Assembly (NCBI GenBank): GCA_035691485.1
Contig: DASSIZ010000069.1
Coordinates: forward strand, 124,001 to 188,000
Reading direction: 5' to 3'
Length of the DNA stretch: 64,000 bases
Source of the DNA: Terriglobales bacterium
GTDB taxonomy: Bacteria > Acidobacteriota > Terriglobia > Terriglobales > Acidobacteriaceae
In this document: positions 26,001 to 34,959 of the stretch, one piece after another
How positions within the stretch are numbered: position 1 is the first letter of the stretch
Layout of the letters: each line of letters begins with the position of its first letter
The notes under the pieces: model-generated
The model's input: the letters and a program-made list of their open reading frames with translations, nothing else
Told to the model about the DNA's origin: nothing
Databases searched by the model: none
Position numbers and translations under genes: made by a program

Positions 26001-26639
26001 TTACCCATGATTCCTATCGCATGTTGGGGACTCACAGCAAGTTTTTCCGCGCAGAGCTTCCAGGCCCTCGCGAGCGATGATCGGCACCATGATGAGCCCG
26101 GCGACGGGATCGGCCCACCACCACCGCAACAGCGCATTCAGCAGCAGTCCCCCGAGCAGAATGGCCGAGAGATAAGCGCAGATGTCGGTTTGGCGCGAAT
26201 CTGCGCGCAGCGCGCTGCTGTTCAATTGGGCCGCAACCCGCCGCTTGGCACGCGCAAGCAGCGGCATGGCAATCAATGACGCGATCGCAACCGCGATACC
26301 GAACCAGCTGCTTTCCGGCTTTTCATGCTTCACCAGTGAAGCGACAGCGTCATACGTAACGTACATTGCGAGCGCGAAAAAGCTCAGGCCGACCAGCCGC
26401 AGCGCCAATTGTTCTCGCCGCTCGCCTTCTTCTCCCGCCCGAAGCCGCCATAGCAGGACGCCGCCGGAGAAGCACTCAATGACGGAATCAAGCCCAAACC
26501 CGACCAGCGCGATAGAGCCGGCGATGACGCCAGCCACGATGGCGACGAACGCTTCGAGCGAGTTCCACGCCAGGGTGAGGTACTCGAGTCTTCGCCCAAG
26601 CCGGACGGCCGAAAAATCTTGAGAAGATGCTGTCACCAT
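26001..26639 (-). CDS. Cation diffusion facilitator-type transporter, truncated C-terminal domain
   Basis: The 212-residue membrane protein has the CDF metal site GLDSVIE in TM2 and a matching polar TM5 block (DSRQTDICAYLSAILLGGLL). About five or six membrane segments are seen. The usual ~90-residue cytoplasmic metallochaperone-like domain is missing; the protein ends in the Cys/His-containing tail CCESPTCDRNHG, which might bind metal. Zinc or iron efflux is inferred from the family. It lies 14 bp after prfB. Confidence 0.72.
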   Translation of the reverse strand: MVTASSQDFSAVRLGRRLEYLTLAWNSLEAFVAIVAGVIAGSIALVGFGLDSVIECFSGGVLLWRLRAGEEGERREQLALRLVGLSFFALAMYVTYDAVASLVKHEKPESSWFGIAVAIASLIAMPLLARAKRRVAAQLNSSALRADSRQTDICAYLSAILLGGLLLNALLRWWWADPVAGLIMVPIIAREGLEALRGKTCCESPTCDRNHG

Positions 26640-26653
26640 AGCAGGGTGAAGCC

Positions 26654-27767
26654 CTAGGTGTTTAACTGTTGCTGCTCGCTGCGCCGCATGAGCAAGTAAG
26701 CCCGGATAAAGGGCTGCAGGTCTCCGTCGAGCACGCGGTCTACATCCCCCATCTCGAAACGAGTGCGCAGGTCCTTGACCATGCGATAGGGCGCCAGCAC
26801 GTAGGACCGGATCTGCGAGCCGAAATCGATCTCGAGTTTGGAGTCCTCGATCTTCTTGCTCTGAGCGCGCTTCTTTTCCAATTCATGCTCGTAAAGCCGG
26901 GAGCGCAGCATGCTCATGGCGCGATCGCGGTTCTTGTGCTGCGATCGCTCGTTCTGGCAGCTCACGACGATGCCGGTGGTCAAGTGCGTGATGCGCACGG
27001 CCGAATCGGTGGTGTTGACGTGTTGTCCGCCCTTGCCGCCGGATCGATAGGTATCGACGCGCAGGTCTTCCGGCCGGATGTCCACCTGGATGGACTCATC
27101 GATTTCCGGCGACACAAAGACGCTGGCAAAGGAAGTGTGGCGCCGCTTGGCCTGGTCAAAGGGCGACATGCGAACCAGGCGATGCACGCCGATCTCGCTG
27201 GTCATCAGCCCATAAGCGTAATCTCCGTTGACCGTGAAAGTAGCCGACTTGATGCCCGCTTCTTCGCCGGGCTGGTAATCGTTCAGTTCGGCTTTGAAGC
27301 CCTGGCGCTCCGCCCATCGCATGTACATGCGAAGCAGCATCTCGGCCCAGTCCTGCGACTCGGTGCCGCCGGCGCCAGGGTGGATGGTGACGATCGCATT
27401 GCGCGCATCGTTCTCGCCGGAGAGCAGCGTTTCAGTTTCAAGCTTCTCGACGCGATCACGCAGCGACGCAAGCTCGCGCTGCAGGTCGTTGGAAACATCC
27501 TCGCCTTCGCGTCCGAGTTCGAAATAGGCGTCGAGATCGCTAATGCGGCGCGCCAGTTCGGCTTCCGTGGACAGCATGTCCTCCAGGCGCTTGCGCTCCC
27601 GCATCACAGTCTGGGATTTTTCAGGATTCGACCAGAGGTTGGGGTTGGAAGCTTCTTTTTCCACCCGCTGCATCTGCTCGCGCAGCCGGGGAACGTCAAA
27701 GATACTCCCGCAGCTCACGCACTTTGTCGCGCAACGGGAGATATTGCTGTTCGAATTCTTCCAGCAT
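26654..27767 (-). CDS. prfB: Peptide chain release factor 2 with programmed +1 frameshift
   Basis: RF2 releases peptides at UGA and UAA. The gene starts at ATG 27767. Codons 1-23 (MLEEFEQQYLPLRDKVREL..) are followed by in-frame TGA at 27698-27696, and the rest continues in the +1 frame from GAC 27697 (DVPRLREQM). The joined product is 370 residues. It contains the stop-codon-reading SPF (VRMSPFDQAKRRHTS) and the catalytic GGQ (GGKGGQHVN). The frameshift makes synthesis self-limiting: when RF2 is abundant, UGA terminates translation. Confidence 0.95.
27695..27710 (-). promoter_or_regulatory. RF2 autoregulatory +1 frameshift site
   Basis: On the minus strand the sequence is CGGGAG-TAT-CTT-TGA-C. 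It has the slippery CTT TGA C and a Shine-Dalgarno-like GGGAG three bases before CTT, as in the classical prfB site. Confidence 0.95.
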
Positions 27768-27894
27768 CTCGTACCGTCCCTACGGGACTCAGAATGAAAT
27801 TACGCTCGGTCCCGGCACTTACGGGCCGGGCTATGAACTGCCGCCCGGCGGGCTCTGTCCAGTCCGGTGCCGACCCTAAAGGTAAGGTGGCAAT

Positions 27895-29586
27895 TCATCG
27901 ATTGAAATGCCAGCCCTCGAATAACAGGTGACGAACAAAGGGCAGAGTTGCGAGCAACGCTATCAAGGAAATTATCGCACACAGCCAGACGAACCAGTTT
28001 CCGTGCCGGGTGTAAAACGTGGTACCGCGCACGACGCTGTAAGGCACGTCGATGGAAGTCCTCACGTTGCGCGCAGCCTGCGCCACCACGCGGCCATAGG
28101 GATCGATAGCAACGGTGATGCCGGTATCGGTGGCGCGCACCAGCCAGCGATTGTTTTCAATCGCGCGCATGCGCGCCTGGTTCAGGTGTTGCACCGGCGC
28201 GCCGGTCTGGCCGAACCAGGCGTCGTCGGAGATGTTGACGAAGACCTGCGCGCCGTTTTTCGCGAACTCGCGGATTTCCGCCGGGTACACCGCCTCGTAG
28301 CAGATAAAGACGCCCATGCGGTAGTCGCCTAGAGCGAGGGGTTGGCGCGATGTGCCGGGAATGAAGTCGCCAACCTCGCGCGTGAGTTTGCCGGCAAAGC
28401 TCAACAGGCGCTTGAAGGGAACATACTCGCCAAAGGGCACAAGGTGGATCTTGTCGTACCGTGCGATCCAGTCGCCGCTCGGGGCAATAACCGCGGCCGA
28501 GTTGTACAGCTGTGACGCTGACTGAGTACCGTTGGGCAAGCCCAGGCTGCCCACCACCAGCGTCGCGTGGGTGCGGCGCGCAACTTCGCTGACGGCAGCT
28601 CGAAACTCGGGATTGTTGATGAAGAACGGCGCCGGCGACTCCGGCCACACGATCAGGTCGGGCGACAACTCGGTGGGGCCGAGTTCGCCGGGTCGCGGCA
28701 CGCTGAGTTCGTTCAGTTCGCGCAAGGTACTCTGGAAATATTGTGAGGTCCACTGCTCGCCGTTGAGGATCGGTATATTCGCCTGCACCAGCCGGGCGGT
28801 GCGATCGGCGGGGAGCCGCGCCGGCTGCACTAGTTCGCCCGCTTGCAGCAAGCCAGCCACACATATGGTTGCCAATAGCACCATGCGACGCCGTTTCGCG
28901 TCTACCAGGAAGGCCGCGGCGAATGCGGTGTTGACCAGAACGATTTCAAAAGACAGGCCGTAGACCCCGGTTGCGGTCGCGATGCGGGTCAGCGGAATGT
29001 TATTCACCACCACAGTGCCGAGCGGATCCCAGGGAAAATCGAAAGGGAATCCGCGGACGATCTCCAGCGGCACCCACAGGAACGGCGCCAGCAACAACGC
29101 CTTCTGGCGCAGCAGGCCCTTGGCCAGGATCGCCAGCAGCAGGCCGAAGACCCCCCACATCACGCCCAGCGCAAGGCAAAACAGAATCAGGACACCCAAT
29201 GAGGTGGGACCGTCCAGCCCGCCATAGCTGTGCATGACGTGGTAGATCCAGTACGTCGTTCCAAACGACCAAATCACCCCGCCCACATAACCGAGCAGAA
29301 AACCCTGGCGGGCGCTGACCGGCGCGAAGTCCTCCCCGGCTACTTTTTGGCCGCGCACAATGGCCACGAAGACGGGTGCTAAGGCAAGCCAGGCGAGGAA
29401 ACTTAATGCAGGCAGGGGATAGATGAGGCTCTGCAGCACGCCCGATGCAACCGCGAGGATCCATGCCGAGCGGGCCAAGCGAGGTTGACTCGCGAGTTCG
29501 CCGCGAGCAACCAGGAACGGACGCGCGCCCCGACCCAGTTCCACCAGCCGGGCGTCTTTGCGATCATTGCCGTTGGCATCATCCAT
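27895..29586 (-). CDS. lnt: Apolipoprotein N-acyltransferase
   Basis: Lnt adds the third acyl chain to lipoproteins at the periplasmic side of the inner membrane. The 563-residue protein has about seven membrane segments (first ~200 residues) and a carbon-nitrogen hydrolase domain with the triad Glu (VWPESPAPFF), Lys (YDKIHLVPFGEYVP) and Cys (FICYEAVYP). I start at ATG 29586; upstream in-frame residues to 29706 overlap the promoter of the divergent nuclease gene. The substrate is illustrated by lipoproteins in this window, e.g. LptE. Confidence 0.93.
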   Translation of the reverse strand: MDDANGNDRKDARLVELGRGARPFLVARGELASQPRLARSAWILAVASGVLQSLIYPLPALSFLAWLALAPVFVAIVRGQKVAGEDFAPVSARQGFLLGYVGGVIWSFGTTYWIYHVMHSYGGLDGPTSLGVLILFCLALGVMWGVFGLLLAILAKGLLRQKALLLAPFLWVPLEIVRGFPFDFPWDPLGTVVVNNIPLTRIATATGVYGLSFEIVLVNTAFAAAFLVDAKRRRMVLLATICVAGLLQAGELVQPARLPADRTARLVQANIPILNGEQWTSQYFQSTLRELNELSVPRPGELGPTELSPDLIVWPESPAPFFINNPEFRAAVSEVARRTHATLVVGSLGLPNGTQSASQLYNSAAVIAPSGDWIARYDKIHLVPFGEYVPFKRLLSFAGKLTREVGDFIPGTSRQPLALGDYRMGVFICYEAVYPAEIREFAKNGAQVFVNISDDAWFGQTGAPVQHLNQARMRAIENNRWLVRATDTGITVAIDPYGRVVAQAARNVRTSIDVPYSVVRGTTFYTRHGNWFVWLCAIISLIALLATLPFVRHLLFEGWHFNR

Positions 29587-29720
29587 GGCCTGTCGCGATT
29601 CTACCGCGTTGAATCCGTTCAGCTCTGTTACAGTATGCGGTTCCCGAATAAAACTCCTCAGCCCAACATTCCGCACTTGCTGGTGGGGCAAACGGGACAC
29701 GATCAAAACCTGGAGATTTC

Positions 29721-30656
29721 ATGCGCCCGGTTGTGCAACGCATTTTCCTGGTCATCGTTCTGACGATTCTTGCCATTCAGCCCGCTTCTCCATGGTGGGA
29801 CAACGGGCACGTCTTGATCAATCGGACCGCGGCGCTGAAGGTGCCCGCCAGCATGCCTTCTTTCATGCGCCTGGCCGCCGAACGCCTCGCCTACCTCGGC
29901 CCGGAACCGGATCGCTGGCGCGAGCGTTCCGAGTTCTCTCTCAAGAATTCACAAGAGCCCGACCACTACCTCAACATGGAGATGGTTGCCGACGTTCCTG
30001 ACCTTCCCCAGGGACGCTACGATTATTACCGCCTGCTCTATGCCAAGCGCGTGGCCGCGAAAAAAAACGGCGACGAGTTTCTGCCGGAAACGGTTGGCAC
30101 GCAGCCCTACATTACGATCGAGATTTATGATCGGCTGAAAGTCGCTTTCCGTGAATACCGGCGTATGAAGCAGCAGAACCTGCCGACCGAAGCGGTCGAG
30201 CAGAACGCCGTCTTGTACGCGGGATGGCTCGGGCACTACGTTGCTGACGGGTCCAACCCCCTGCACACCACGATCAGTTACGACGGTTGGGTCGGTCCCA
30301 ACCCGAACGGCTACACCACGCAGAAGGGCATTCACGCAGAGTTTGAAGGACGCTTTGTCACTCGCACGCTGGACCAGATGGAGATCGCGAGCCTGGTGCA
30401 GGAGCCTGTACGCCAGAAGGATCCCTGGCACGATTACCTGCAATACCTTCGCGATTCCAACCATCTGGTCGAAAAGGTCTATCAACTCGAAAAGGCTGGC
30501 GAATGGAAGGACACGGGCACTCCGGAATCACGCCAATTCCTGCGCCAGCGCCTGGCCGCCGGCGCGCAGATGCTGCTCAACCTCTGGTACACAGCGTGGG
30601 AGGAAAGCGCATTGCCCGTGCCACCGCGTTCCCCAACTCCCGCAAGCGGAAAATAA
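29721..30656 (+). CDS. Secreted S1/P1-type nuclease or zinc phospholipase C family protein
   Basis: The 311-residue precursor has a signal peptide to about residue 24. The mature chain begins WWDNGHVLINRTAA, and in this family the N-terminal Trp itself is a zinc ligand. Further ligands are expected in EPDHYLN, WLGHYVADGSNPLHTT and KGIHAEFEG, all present. The protein is therefore likely a trinuclear-zinc phosphodiesterase acting on nucleic acids or phospholipids outside the cytoplasm. The C-terminal PPRSPTPASGK is an unstructured tail. Confidence 0.82.
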   Translation: MRPVVQRIFLVIVLTILAIQPASPWWDNGHVLINRTAALKVPASMPSFMRLAAERLAYLGPEPDRWRERSEFSLKNSQEPDHYLNMEMVADVPDLPQGRYDYYRLLYAKRVAAKKNGDEFLPETVGTQPYITIEIYDRLKVAFREYRRMKQQNLPTEAVEQNAVLYAGWLGHYVADGSNPLHTTISYDGWVGPNPNGYTTQKGIHAEFEGRFVTRTLDQMEIASLVQEPVRQKDPWHDYLQYLRDSNHLVEKVYQLEKAGEWKDTGTPESRQFLRQRLAAGAQMLLNLWYTAWEESALPVPPRSPTPASGK

Positions 30657-30818
30657 GCGACGAGCTATTGAAAAAATCGTGGAATCCGATCCGGCCTCCA
30701 ACTCCTCCAAGCTCAACATTTGCCGCCGGACATTACCTTCGTGACCCAACCTGGTTACGGGCGCAACGTTTCTCCCGCGTGTCGATGCGGCTACAGTTGA
30801 TGCAACTGGGGTGAACCA

Positions 30819-30956
30819 ATGAAAGAAGCGATCATTATCTGCTTCGAGTGCCGCAGACGGACGAACCGGGAAGAAATCCAGTCAGGCAACCACAGCCATG
30901 CCGACTTGCTGGAACTGGAATCCCCGTTCGATCCGGCGGTCAACGCGGAAGACTAA
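30819..30956 (+). CDS. Possible small acidic protein with a CxxC
   Basis: A 45-residue frame starting MKEAIIICFECRRR, with GGGGTG-like Shine-Dalgarno sequence 6-8 nt before the ATG. It has one CxxC and an acidic end (ESPFDPAVNAED). Its stop overlaps the end of the convergent ankyrin gene by 4 nt. No family recognised. Confidence 0.4.
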   Translation: MKEAIIICFECRRRTNREEIQSGNHSHADLLELESPFDPAVNAED

Positions 30957-31621
30957 CCGGCCGCCCGCTTCCGGCTGAACATCTGCGCCAGTTCAGTGTG
31001 CCCGCGCTCGTTCGCGATCTCGATGGCGGTCTTTCCCTCATCGTTGCCCGCAGCTGGATCGGCCCCGTGCCGCAGCAAACACTCCGCCATTTCACGATTT
31101 CCCTGGTTCGCCGCTTCATGCAGCGCCGTCCAGCCCAAGTGCTGACGCGCATTCACGGGCGCTCCGCGCTCCAGCAGCACGCGGACGATAGGCAATCGGC
31201 GTCCCGCGGCAGCGCTGTGCAGAGGTTGCACGCGCATTGGATTCTGCGCTATCGCCGTCACCTCCGCGCCACGGTCTAACAGGAACTTCGCTGCTTCTTC
31301 TTGTCCAAAAAAGCAAGCCAAATGGAGAGGGGTGAAGCCATCGGGGGACCAGGAATTCACTTGCGCGCGGTTCTCATCCAGCAACTCCCGCAAACGAGCG
31401 ATGTTGCCCAGCGTCGCCGCTTCGAACACGTCGAGGGAGATACCCGATGCAAGCAGCAGTTGCACGACCACGGTCTGACCGCGATAAAGTGCGTTCATTA
31501 CCGCGGAAATGCCGTTTTCGTCGCGTTCGGTCGCGAGTGCAGGATTGGCCCGCAAAGCTTCCCGGGCGCGGATGAGGTCATTCGCCTTGATGCCTGCAAT
31601 CAGATCATTGCCTGAAGCCAC
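30953..31621 (-). CDS. Ankyrin-repeat protein
   Basis: The 222-residue protein has about five to six ankyrin repeats, e.g. DGFTPLHLACFFGQEEAAKFLLDRGAEV, LGWTALHEAANQGNREMAECLLRHGADP. There is no signal peptide or membrane segment, so it is a cytosolic interaction module. The binding partner is unknown. Confidence 0.88.
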   Translation of the reverse strand: MASGNDLIAGIKANDLIRAREALRANPALATERDENGISAVMNALYRGQTVVVQLLLASGISLDVFEAATLGNIARLRELLDENRAQVNSWSPDGFTPLHLACFFGQEEAAKFLLDRGAEVTAIAQNPMRVQPLHSAAAGRRLPIVRVLLERGAPVNARQHLGWTALHEAANQGNREMAECLLRHGADPAAGNDEGKTAIEIANERGHTELAQMFSRKRAAG

Positions 31622-31682
31622 GATTCACCCCTTGCCACCATCCGACAATGCTAGTCCCGGGAAATGATCGGTGTAAAGAAAT

Positions 31683-31706
31683 CCGCCGCGGTCAGCGCCG
31701 CGGCGG
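31683..31706 (-). terminator. Terminator downstream of the Thr-rich protein gene
   Basis: A perfect 9-bp GC stem (CCGCCGCGG at 31683-31691 with CCGCGGCGG at 31698-31706) has a 6-nt loop and is followed on the minus strand by ATTTCTTT. Confidence 0.7.
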
Positions 31707-31734
31707 TCTCTTCTCATAAGAGTGGACTGTCAAT

Positions 31735-32388
31735 TTATCGGGGCGGGCAGTTCGCCATGCCGCCAGTGCCAACCGTCGCACTGGTGGTGGTCTTGGGACT
31801 CGTCGCCGAGCTCGGATTGGCAGACGTGCTGGAAGCGCCTGGAGTTGTGCCGGTTACGGTGCCGCTCGGCGTCGTGGTGGTTCCTCCAGTGGTCGCAGTG
31901 GCGCCGGTTGTGGACGGATTGGTTGTCGCGCCCGTTCCAGTGGCCGTGGTCGCGGCACCTGTTCCGGAGGCAGTCGTGCCCGCACCCGTTCCGGTGGCGG
32001 TGGTGCCCGCACCGAGATTCGGCGTCACCGGGCACGGATTCGAAACTCCGCTCGTGCCGGTTGCCCCGGTGCTGGAGGTGGCGCTCGGAACGCTAGTGGT
32101 TCCGGCTTGATTCGTCCCAGTCCCGGCAGTATTTCCAACTTGAGTGCCGGTGGTGGTCGTCGGGCCGGTGACGCCGGTAGTGGTATTCGACGGAGTGATA
32201 CCGGTGGTCGTCGCCGTGTTGTTTGTGCCGGTGGTTGATGGCGTTGTGTTGGTGCCCTGGGCCGGAGTGGCGGTGGTGCCGGCTGCTCCGGTTGCCTGAC
32301 CCGGTGTTGTACCGGCTGTGCTTTGCGCCACGGCCATTCCGGTCGCGAATAGCAAAGTGACAGCAATCATCGTCCATCGTGTTCGCAT
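31735..32388 (-). CDS. Secreted threonine-rich low-complexity protein
   Basis: The 217-residue precursor has a signal peptide (cleavage near AVAQS). The mature protein is almost only Thr, Gly, Ala, Ser, Pro and Asn, in repeats such as TGTGAGTTASGTGAATTA. There are just two Cys, in SNPCPV and at the end in MANCPP. The start is supported by CAGGAG 5 nt before the ATG. The opposite strand is also open over much of this region, as expected for a three-base repeat pattern, but lacks start signals. Function unknown; it may be an O-glycosylated surface or matrix protein. Confidence 0.65.
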   Translation of the reverse strand: MRTRWTMIAVTLLFATGMAVAQSTAGTTPGQATGAAGTTATPAQGTNTTPSTTGTNNTATTTGITPSNTTTGVTGPTTTTGTQVGNTAGTGTNQAGTTSVPSATSSTGATGTSGVSNPCPVTPNLGAGTTATGTGAGTTASGTGAATTATGTGATTNPSTTGATATTGGTTTTPSGTVTGTTPGASSTSANPSSATSPKTTTSATVGTGGMANCPPR

Positions 32389-32515
32389 GTGTGCTCCTGG
32401 TTATAGGTGATTCAAGAATGGGATGGAGAAGGCAGGCGCGAAGATGTCTTGTGGAGGCGGGTTGCCCGCTTCCTTCCGCAATTCGCGAGCATCCAATACC
32501 GGGAGGTTTGTCACG

Positions 32516-32776
32516 ATGACGAAATTCGCCGCCGAGCCGCAGGTCACGTTCCAAGAAGAAACTCCACGCGATCCCGAAGACCGGCTCGTTGCGTTGGCGC
32601 CGGAATCCATTCGCGACAAGATGCTCGACAAGACGATCGCCGACAGCTTCCCCACAAGCGATCCGCCTTCCAGTCTTCCCGACCCCTGCACGGAGGATTC
32701 CTTCGCCACCCGCGAGGAGAAATTGCTGGAGCGGCAAATCGGGTTGGATTCTGGGAAGCCAGGAAAAGCGGCGTAG
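32516..32776 (+). CDS. Small acidic conserved protein
   Basis: An 86-residue protein from ATG 32516 with Shine-Dalgarno GGGAGG 8 nt upstream. The centre LDKTIADSFPTSDPPSS is a short motif found in many small bacterial proteins of unknown function. It is acidic and likely unstructured at both ends. An in-frame ATG at 32423 would add residues not supported by a ribosome binding site. Confidence 0.6.
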   Translation: MTKFAAEPQVTFQEETPRDPEDRLVALAPESIRDKMLDKTIADSFPTSDPPSSLPDPCTEDSFATREEKLLERQIGLDSGKPGKAA

Positions 32777-32777
32777 C

Positions 32778-33278
32778 TCAGGCCTGGTCGCTCAACAATT
32801 TCTTTAGGTAGGCTTCGATGTCCGGCCCGCGCGCGTTTCCGAGCACCTTCTCGACCCAGGCGTTGCGCTCAAACCAGAGAATCTGCAGGTCCCAGACCGT
32901 CCCAAAACATCCTGTGGCGGTGACGTCGTCCAGCGCTTCCGGATTTCCGGTTGCCGAGCGGTAAACGTAGCGCTGCAACTCGTTTTCCCGGCTCCACCAG
33001 GCAACAAAAACAAAGTTGGCGTCACGACCCTCATGGATGGCAAGGAATCCGACGCTATGCGCGCCGTTGTCGTCGCACGCAACGGGCAGCCGCTGTGCCG
33101 CGATGCGCTTCGCGGTGTCAACCAGCGATTGCGCAGGTCGTTGATGCTGGCTTGATGTTCCATACACCTTGACGCGCCATCCGTTGTGCTCCCACAATTC
33201 AAAAAAGCGGACTGGCAAGGGACGAAAGGGTTCCGAAAGATGGATGGGTTTACGCTTTGGAGCTTCGGTGGCGGGCAC
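32778..33278 (-). CDS. Conserved protein of unknown function
   Basis: A 166-residue soluble protein with a Trp/Phe-rich core: RPLPVRFFELWEHNGWRVKVYG, HSVGFLAIHEGRDANFVFVAWW, and WDLQILWFERNAWVEKVL. It reads like a single folded domain with no catalytic motif I recognise. I recall similar hypothetical proteins in acidobacteria and planctomycetes. It ends 1 bp after the convergent small acidic gene. Confidence 0.6.
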   Translation of the reverse strand: MPATEAPKRKPIHLSEPFRPLPVRFFELWEHNGWRVKVYGTSSQHQRPAQSLVDTAKRIAAQRLPVACDDNGAHSVGFLAIHEGRDANFVFVAWWSRENELQRYVYRSATGNPEALDDVTATGCFGTVWDLQILWFERNAWVEKVLGNARGPDIEAYLKKLLSDQA

Positions 33279-33322
33279 GGTGGCCCCAGTGTCCTACATC
33301 CGCGCCGATTCGTAAATCCATT

Positions 33323-34057
33323 TCAGTAGATCTGGTAGGCAGGAGCCATCGAGCGAACGTCCGGCTTGCGCCCGGTCAGCAGCAGCGCTCCAATACGTTT
33401 GAAATCGCGAAGCTCCGCGGCATTGCGGAACCACTTTCCACTGTATTCATCGGGTGTGGGTGTCTCGTCGGGGATGCGCATGGCTTCGACATCTTCGAAA
33501 GCATGCGCCTTCAGTAACTGCACGTACTCGGCCTCGGAACGCACGTGGACAGGGATCTTCAACTCCTCTACCCAACGCAGGGAATAAGGATTGTCTTTGT
33601 ACAGGTTGATAAGCAGGAAAAACCGGCCGCGCGGTGCCAACACGCGGAACAACTCCGCGAGCGTGCGCTCCTGGTCGGGATAATAATAAAAGGCCTCGAC
33701 CGATAGCGCTTTGTCGAAGAAGTTCTCTTCCCAGGGAATCTGTTGCGCCGAGCCCCATATGAACATGACGTTTTCGAAATCTCTCGACGCGACGCGCGCC
33801 TGGCGGATCATTTCGTCAGAAATGTCAACGCCGATCACTTGCCCAAAGCCTTGCGGCCCTTCGCCGACCAGGCGGGCCAGCAGGCGCGTAGCCCAGCCGG
33901 TGCCGCAGCTCAAATCCAGGACACGCTCGCCCGGCCGCAGGTCCATGATCCGGATCGTTTTTTCGGTGATGTCGAGATGGTGTTTTTCCATCTCCGCGCC
34001 GCGGCCTGTCTCGGCCCAGTGGTTGAACTCATCGCGTAGCTGCTGTTCGGGAGTCAT
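33323..34057 (-). CDS. Class I SAM-dependent methyltransferase
   Basis: The 244-residue protein has the SAM-binding motif I VLDLSCGTGWATRL, motif II GVDISDEMIRQAR, and ALSVEAFYYYPDQERTLAELFRVLAPRGRFF. These fit the UbiE/COQ5-like methyltransferase fold. The substrate is unknown. The start at ATG 34057 (MTPEQQLRDEF) is preferred; the frame is open far upstream, but that part overlaps the divergent zinc-ribbon gene. Confidence 0.82.
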   Translation of the reverse strand: MTPEQQLRDEFNHWAETGRGAEMEKHHLDITEKTIRIMDLRPGERVLDLSCGTGWATRLLARLVGEGPQGFGQVIGVDISDEMIRQARVASRDFENVMFIWGSAQQIPWEENFFDKALSVEAFYYYPDQERTLAELFRVLAPRGRFFLLINLYKDNPYSLRWVEELKIPVHVRSEAEYVQLLKAHAFEDVEAMRIPDETPTPDEYSGKWFRNAAELRDFKRIGALLLTGRKPDVRSMAPAYQIY

Positions 34058-34114
34058 GCCTTTATTGTAGCGAGGAGATTTCATTTCGTGCACGTGTGCT
34101 ACAGTAACGCGCCG

Positions 34115-34276
34115 ATGGCTGATCCCAACCGGCCGCAGACTCAGCTGCCCATCCTCTATTGCCCCAATTGCGCCCGCGAAGTCTCCGACCCGCTCACCTG
34201 CGGCGACTGCTCGGCAGTGATTTGCCGTGCCTGCGGCACTCCACTGGAGTCGCCGGATGAACTCGGGATCGCCTGA
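34115..34276 (+). CDS. Small zinc-ribbon protein
   Basis: A 53-residue protein with three CxxC pairs in YCPNCAREVSDPLTCGDCSAVICRACGTPL. The pairs (CPNC, CGDC, CRAC) could bind one or two zinc ions. The rest is a short polar tail. Divergent from the methyltransferase gene and 33 bp before the Clp_N gene. Confidence 0.65.
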   Translation: MADPNRPQTQLPILYCPNCAREVSDPLTCGDCSAVICRACGTPLESPDELGIA

Positions 34277-34309
34277 TCCCGGCGGCACAAACACCGTATA
34301 GTAGAAGTG

Positions 34310-34870
34310 ATGGGCAGGGTTGTATTCAGACTGCCGGTAGGCGGGTTGCGATACAACGTCACCGGCGCCGACTTGGCTGCGCTGGCGGCGGTGCTGCTGC
34401 TTTTGTTTGCTTATCTGTGGCTGCTGCGCTCGGCGCGACATCGTGAAACTCGCTTCACTAGCGAAGCGCAACGTGCCATCGCCTTTGCGCGCGTCGAGGC
34501 CGAACGCTTGCAATCGCCGACCATCGAACCCGTGCATCTGCTTCTTGGGCTGCTGCATGTCGCCGTGCCAGCGATCGTGCGCTACTTGCCTGCCGATTCG
34601 CACCAAGCCATTCGGGAGGAGATCAGGGACCGCGTCGGCGGCGGGGCCATCGTGGATTACCGCGATGACCTTCCCTTCAGTGACGATGCGCAGCGCGCCC
34701 TGGTGGCGGCGGCGCGTGAAGCTCGCGGCCTCAACTCACGCCAGATCGGAGCCGAGCACCTGCTGCTCGGATTGCTCCACTCCGATACTTCCCTTGCCGC
34801 GCTCATCCTTCGCGAACGCGGTCTCCGACTCGACCCGTTGCGTGCCTCGCTCGGCGGCTGGCAGGAATAA
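34310..34870 (+). CDS. Membrane-anchored Clp N-domain protein
   Basis: One N-terminal membrane segment (about residues 20-40) is followed by two Clp_N repeats: FTSEAQRAIAFARVEAERLQSPTIEPVHLLLGLL and FSDDAQRALVAAAREARGLNSRQIGAEHLLLGLL. This is the substrate/adaptor-binding domain of ClpA/ClpC. No AAA+ module follows, so the protein cannot unfold substrates itself. It may act as an adaptor or as a competitor for Clp adaptors at the membrane. ATG 34310 follows an overlapping GTG at 34307. Confidence 0.75.
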   Translation: MGRVVFRLPVGGLRYNVTGADLAALAAVLLLLFAYLWLLRSARHRETRFTSEAQRAIAFARVEAERLQSPTIEPVHLLLGLLHVAVPAIVRYLPADSHQAIREEIRDRVGGGAIVDYRDDLPFSDDAQRALVAAAREARGLNSRQIGAEHLLLGLLHSDTSLAALILRERGLRLDPLRASLGGWQE

Positions 34871-34959
34871 CCTCACCTGGCGGTTGGGCCGATTCCGGCG
34901 CTCGCATTGCGCTTGCACCCGCTGGTTCGATAACCTGCCTCCGGTAGGGAGGTGCGGAG

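Noticed and set aside
31664-32110. Plus-strand Val/Pro-rich frame opposite the Thr-rich protein gene
   Set aside because: The minus frame has a signal peptide and ribosome binding site; the plus frame is explained by the complementary repeat pattern.
34058-34606. Upstream extension of the methyltransferase gene
   Set aside because: It lies opposite the zinc-ribbon and Clp_N genes and shows no conserved motif.
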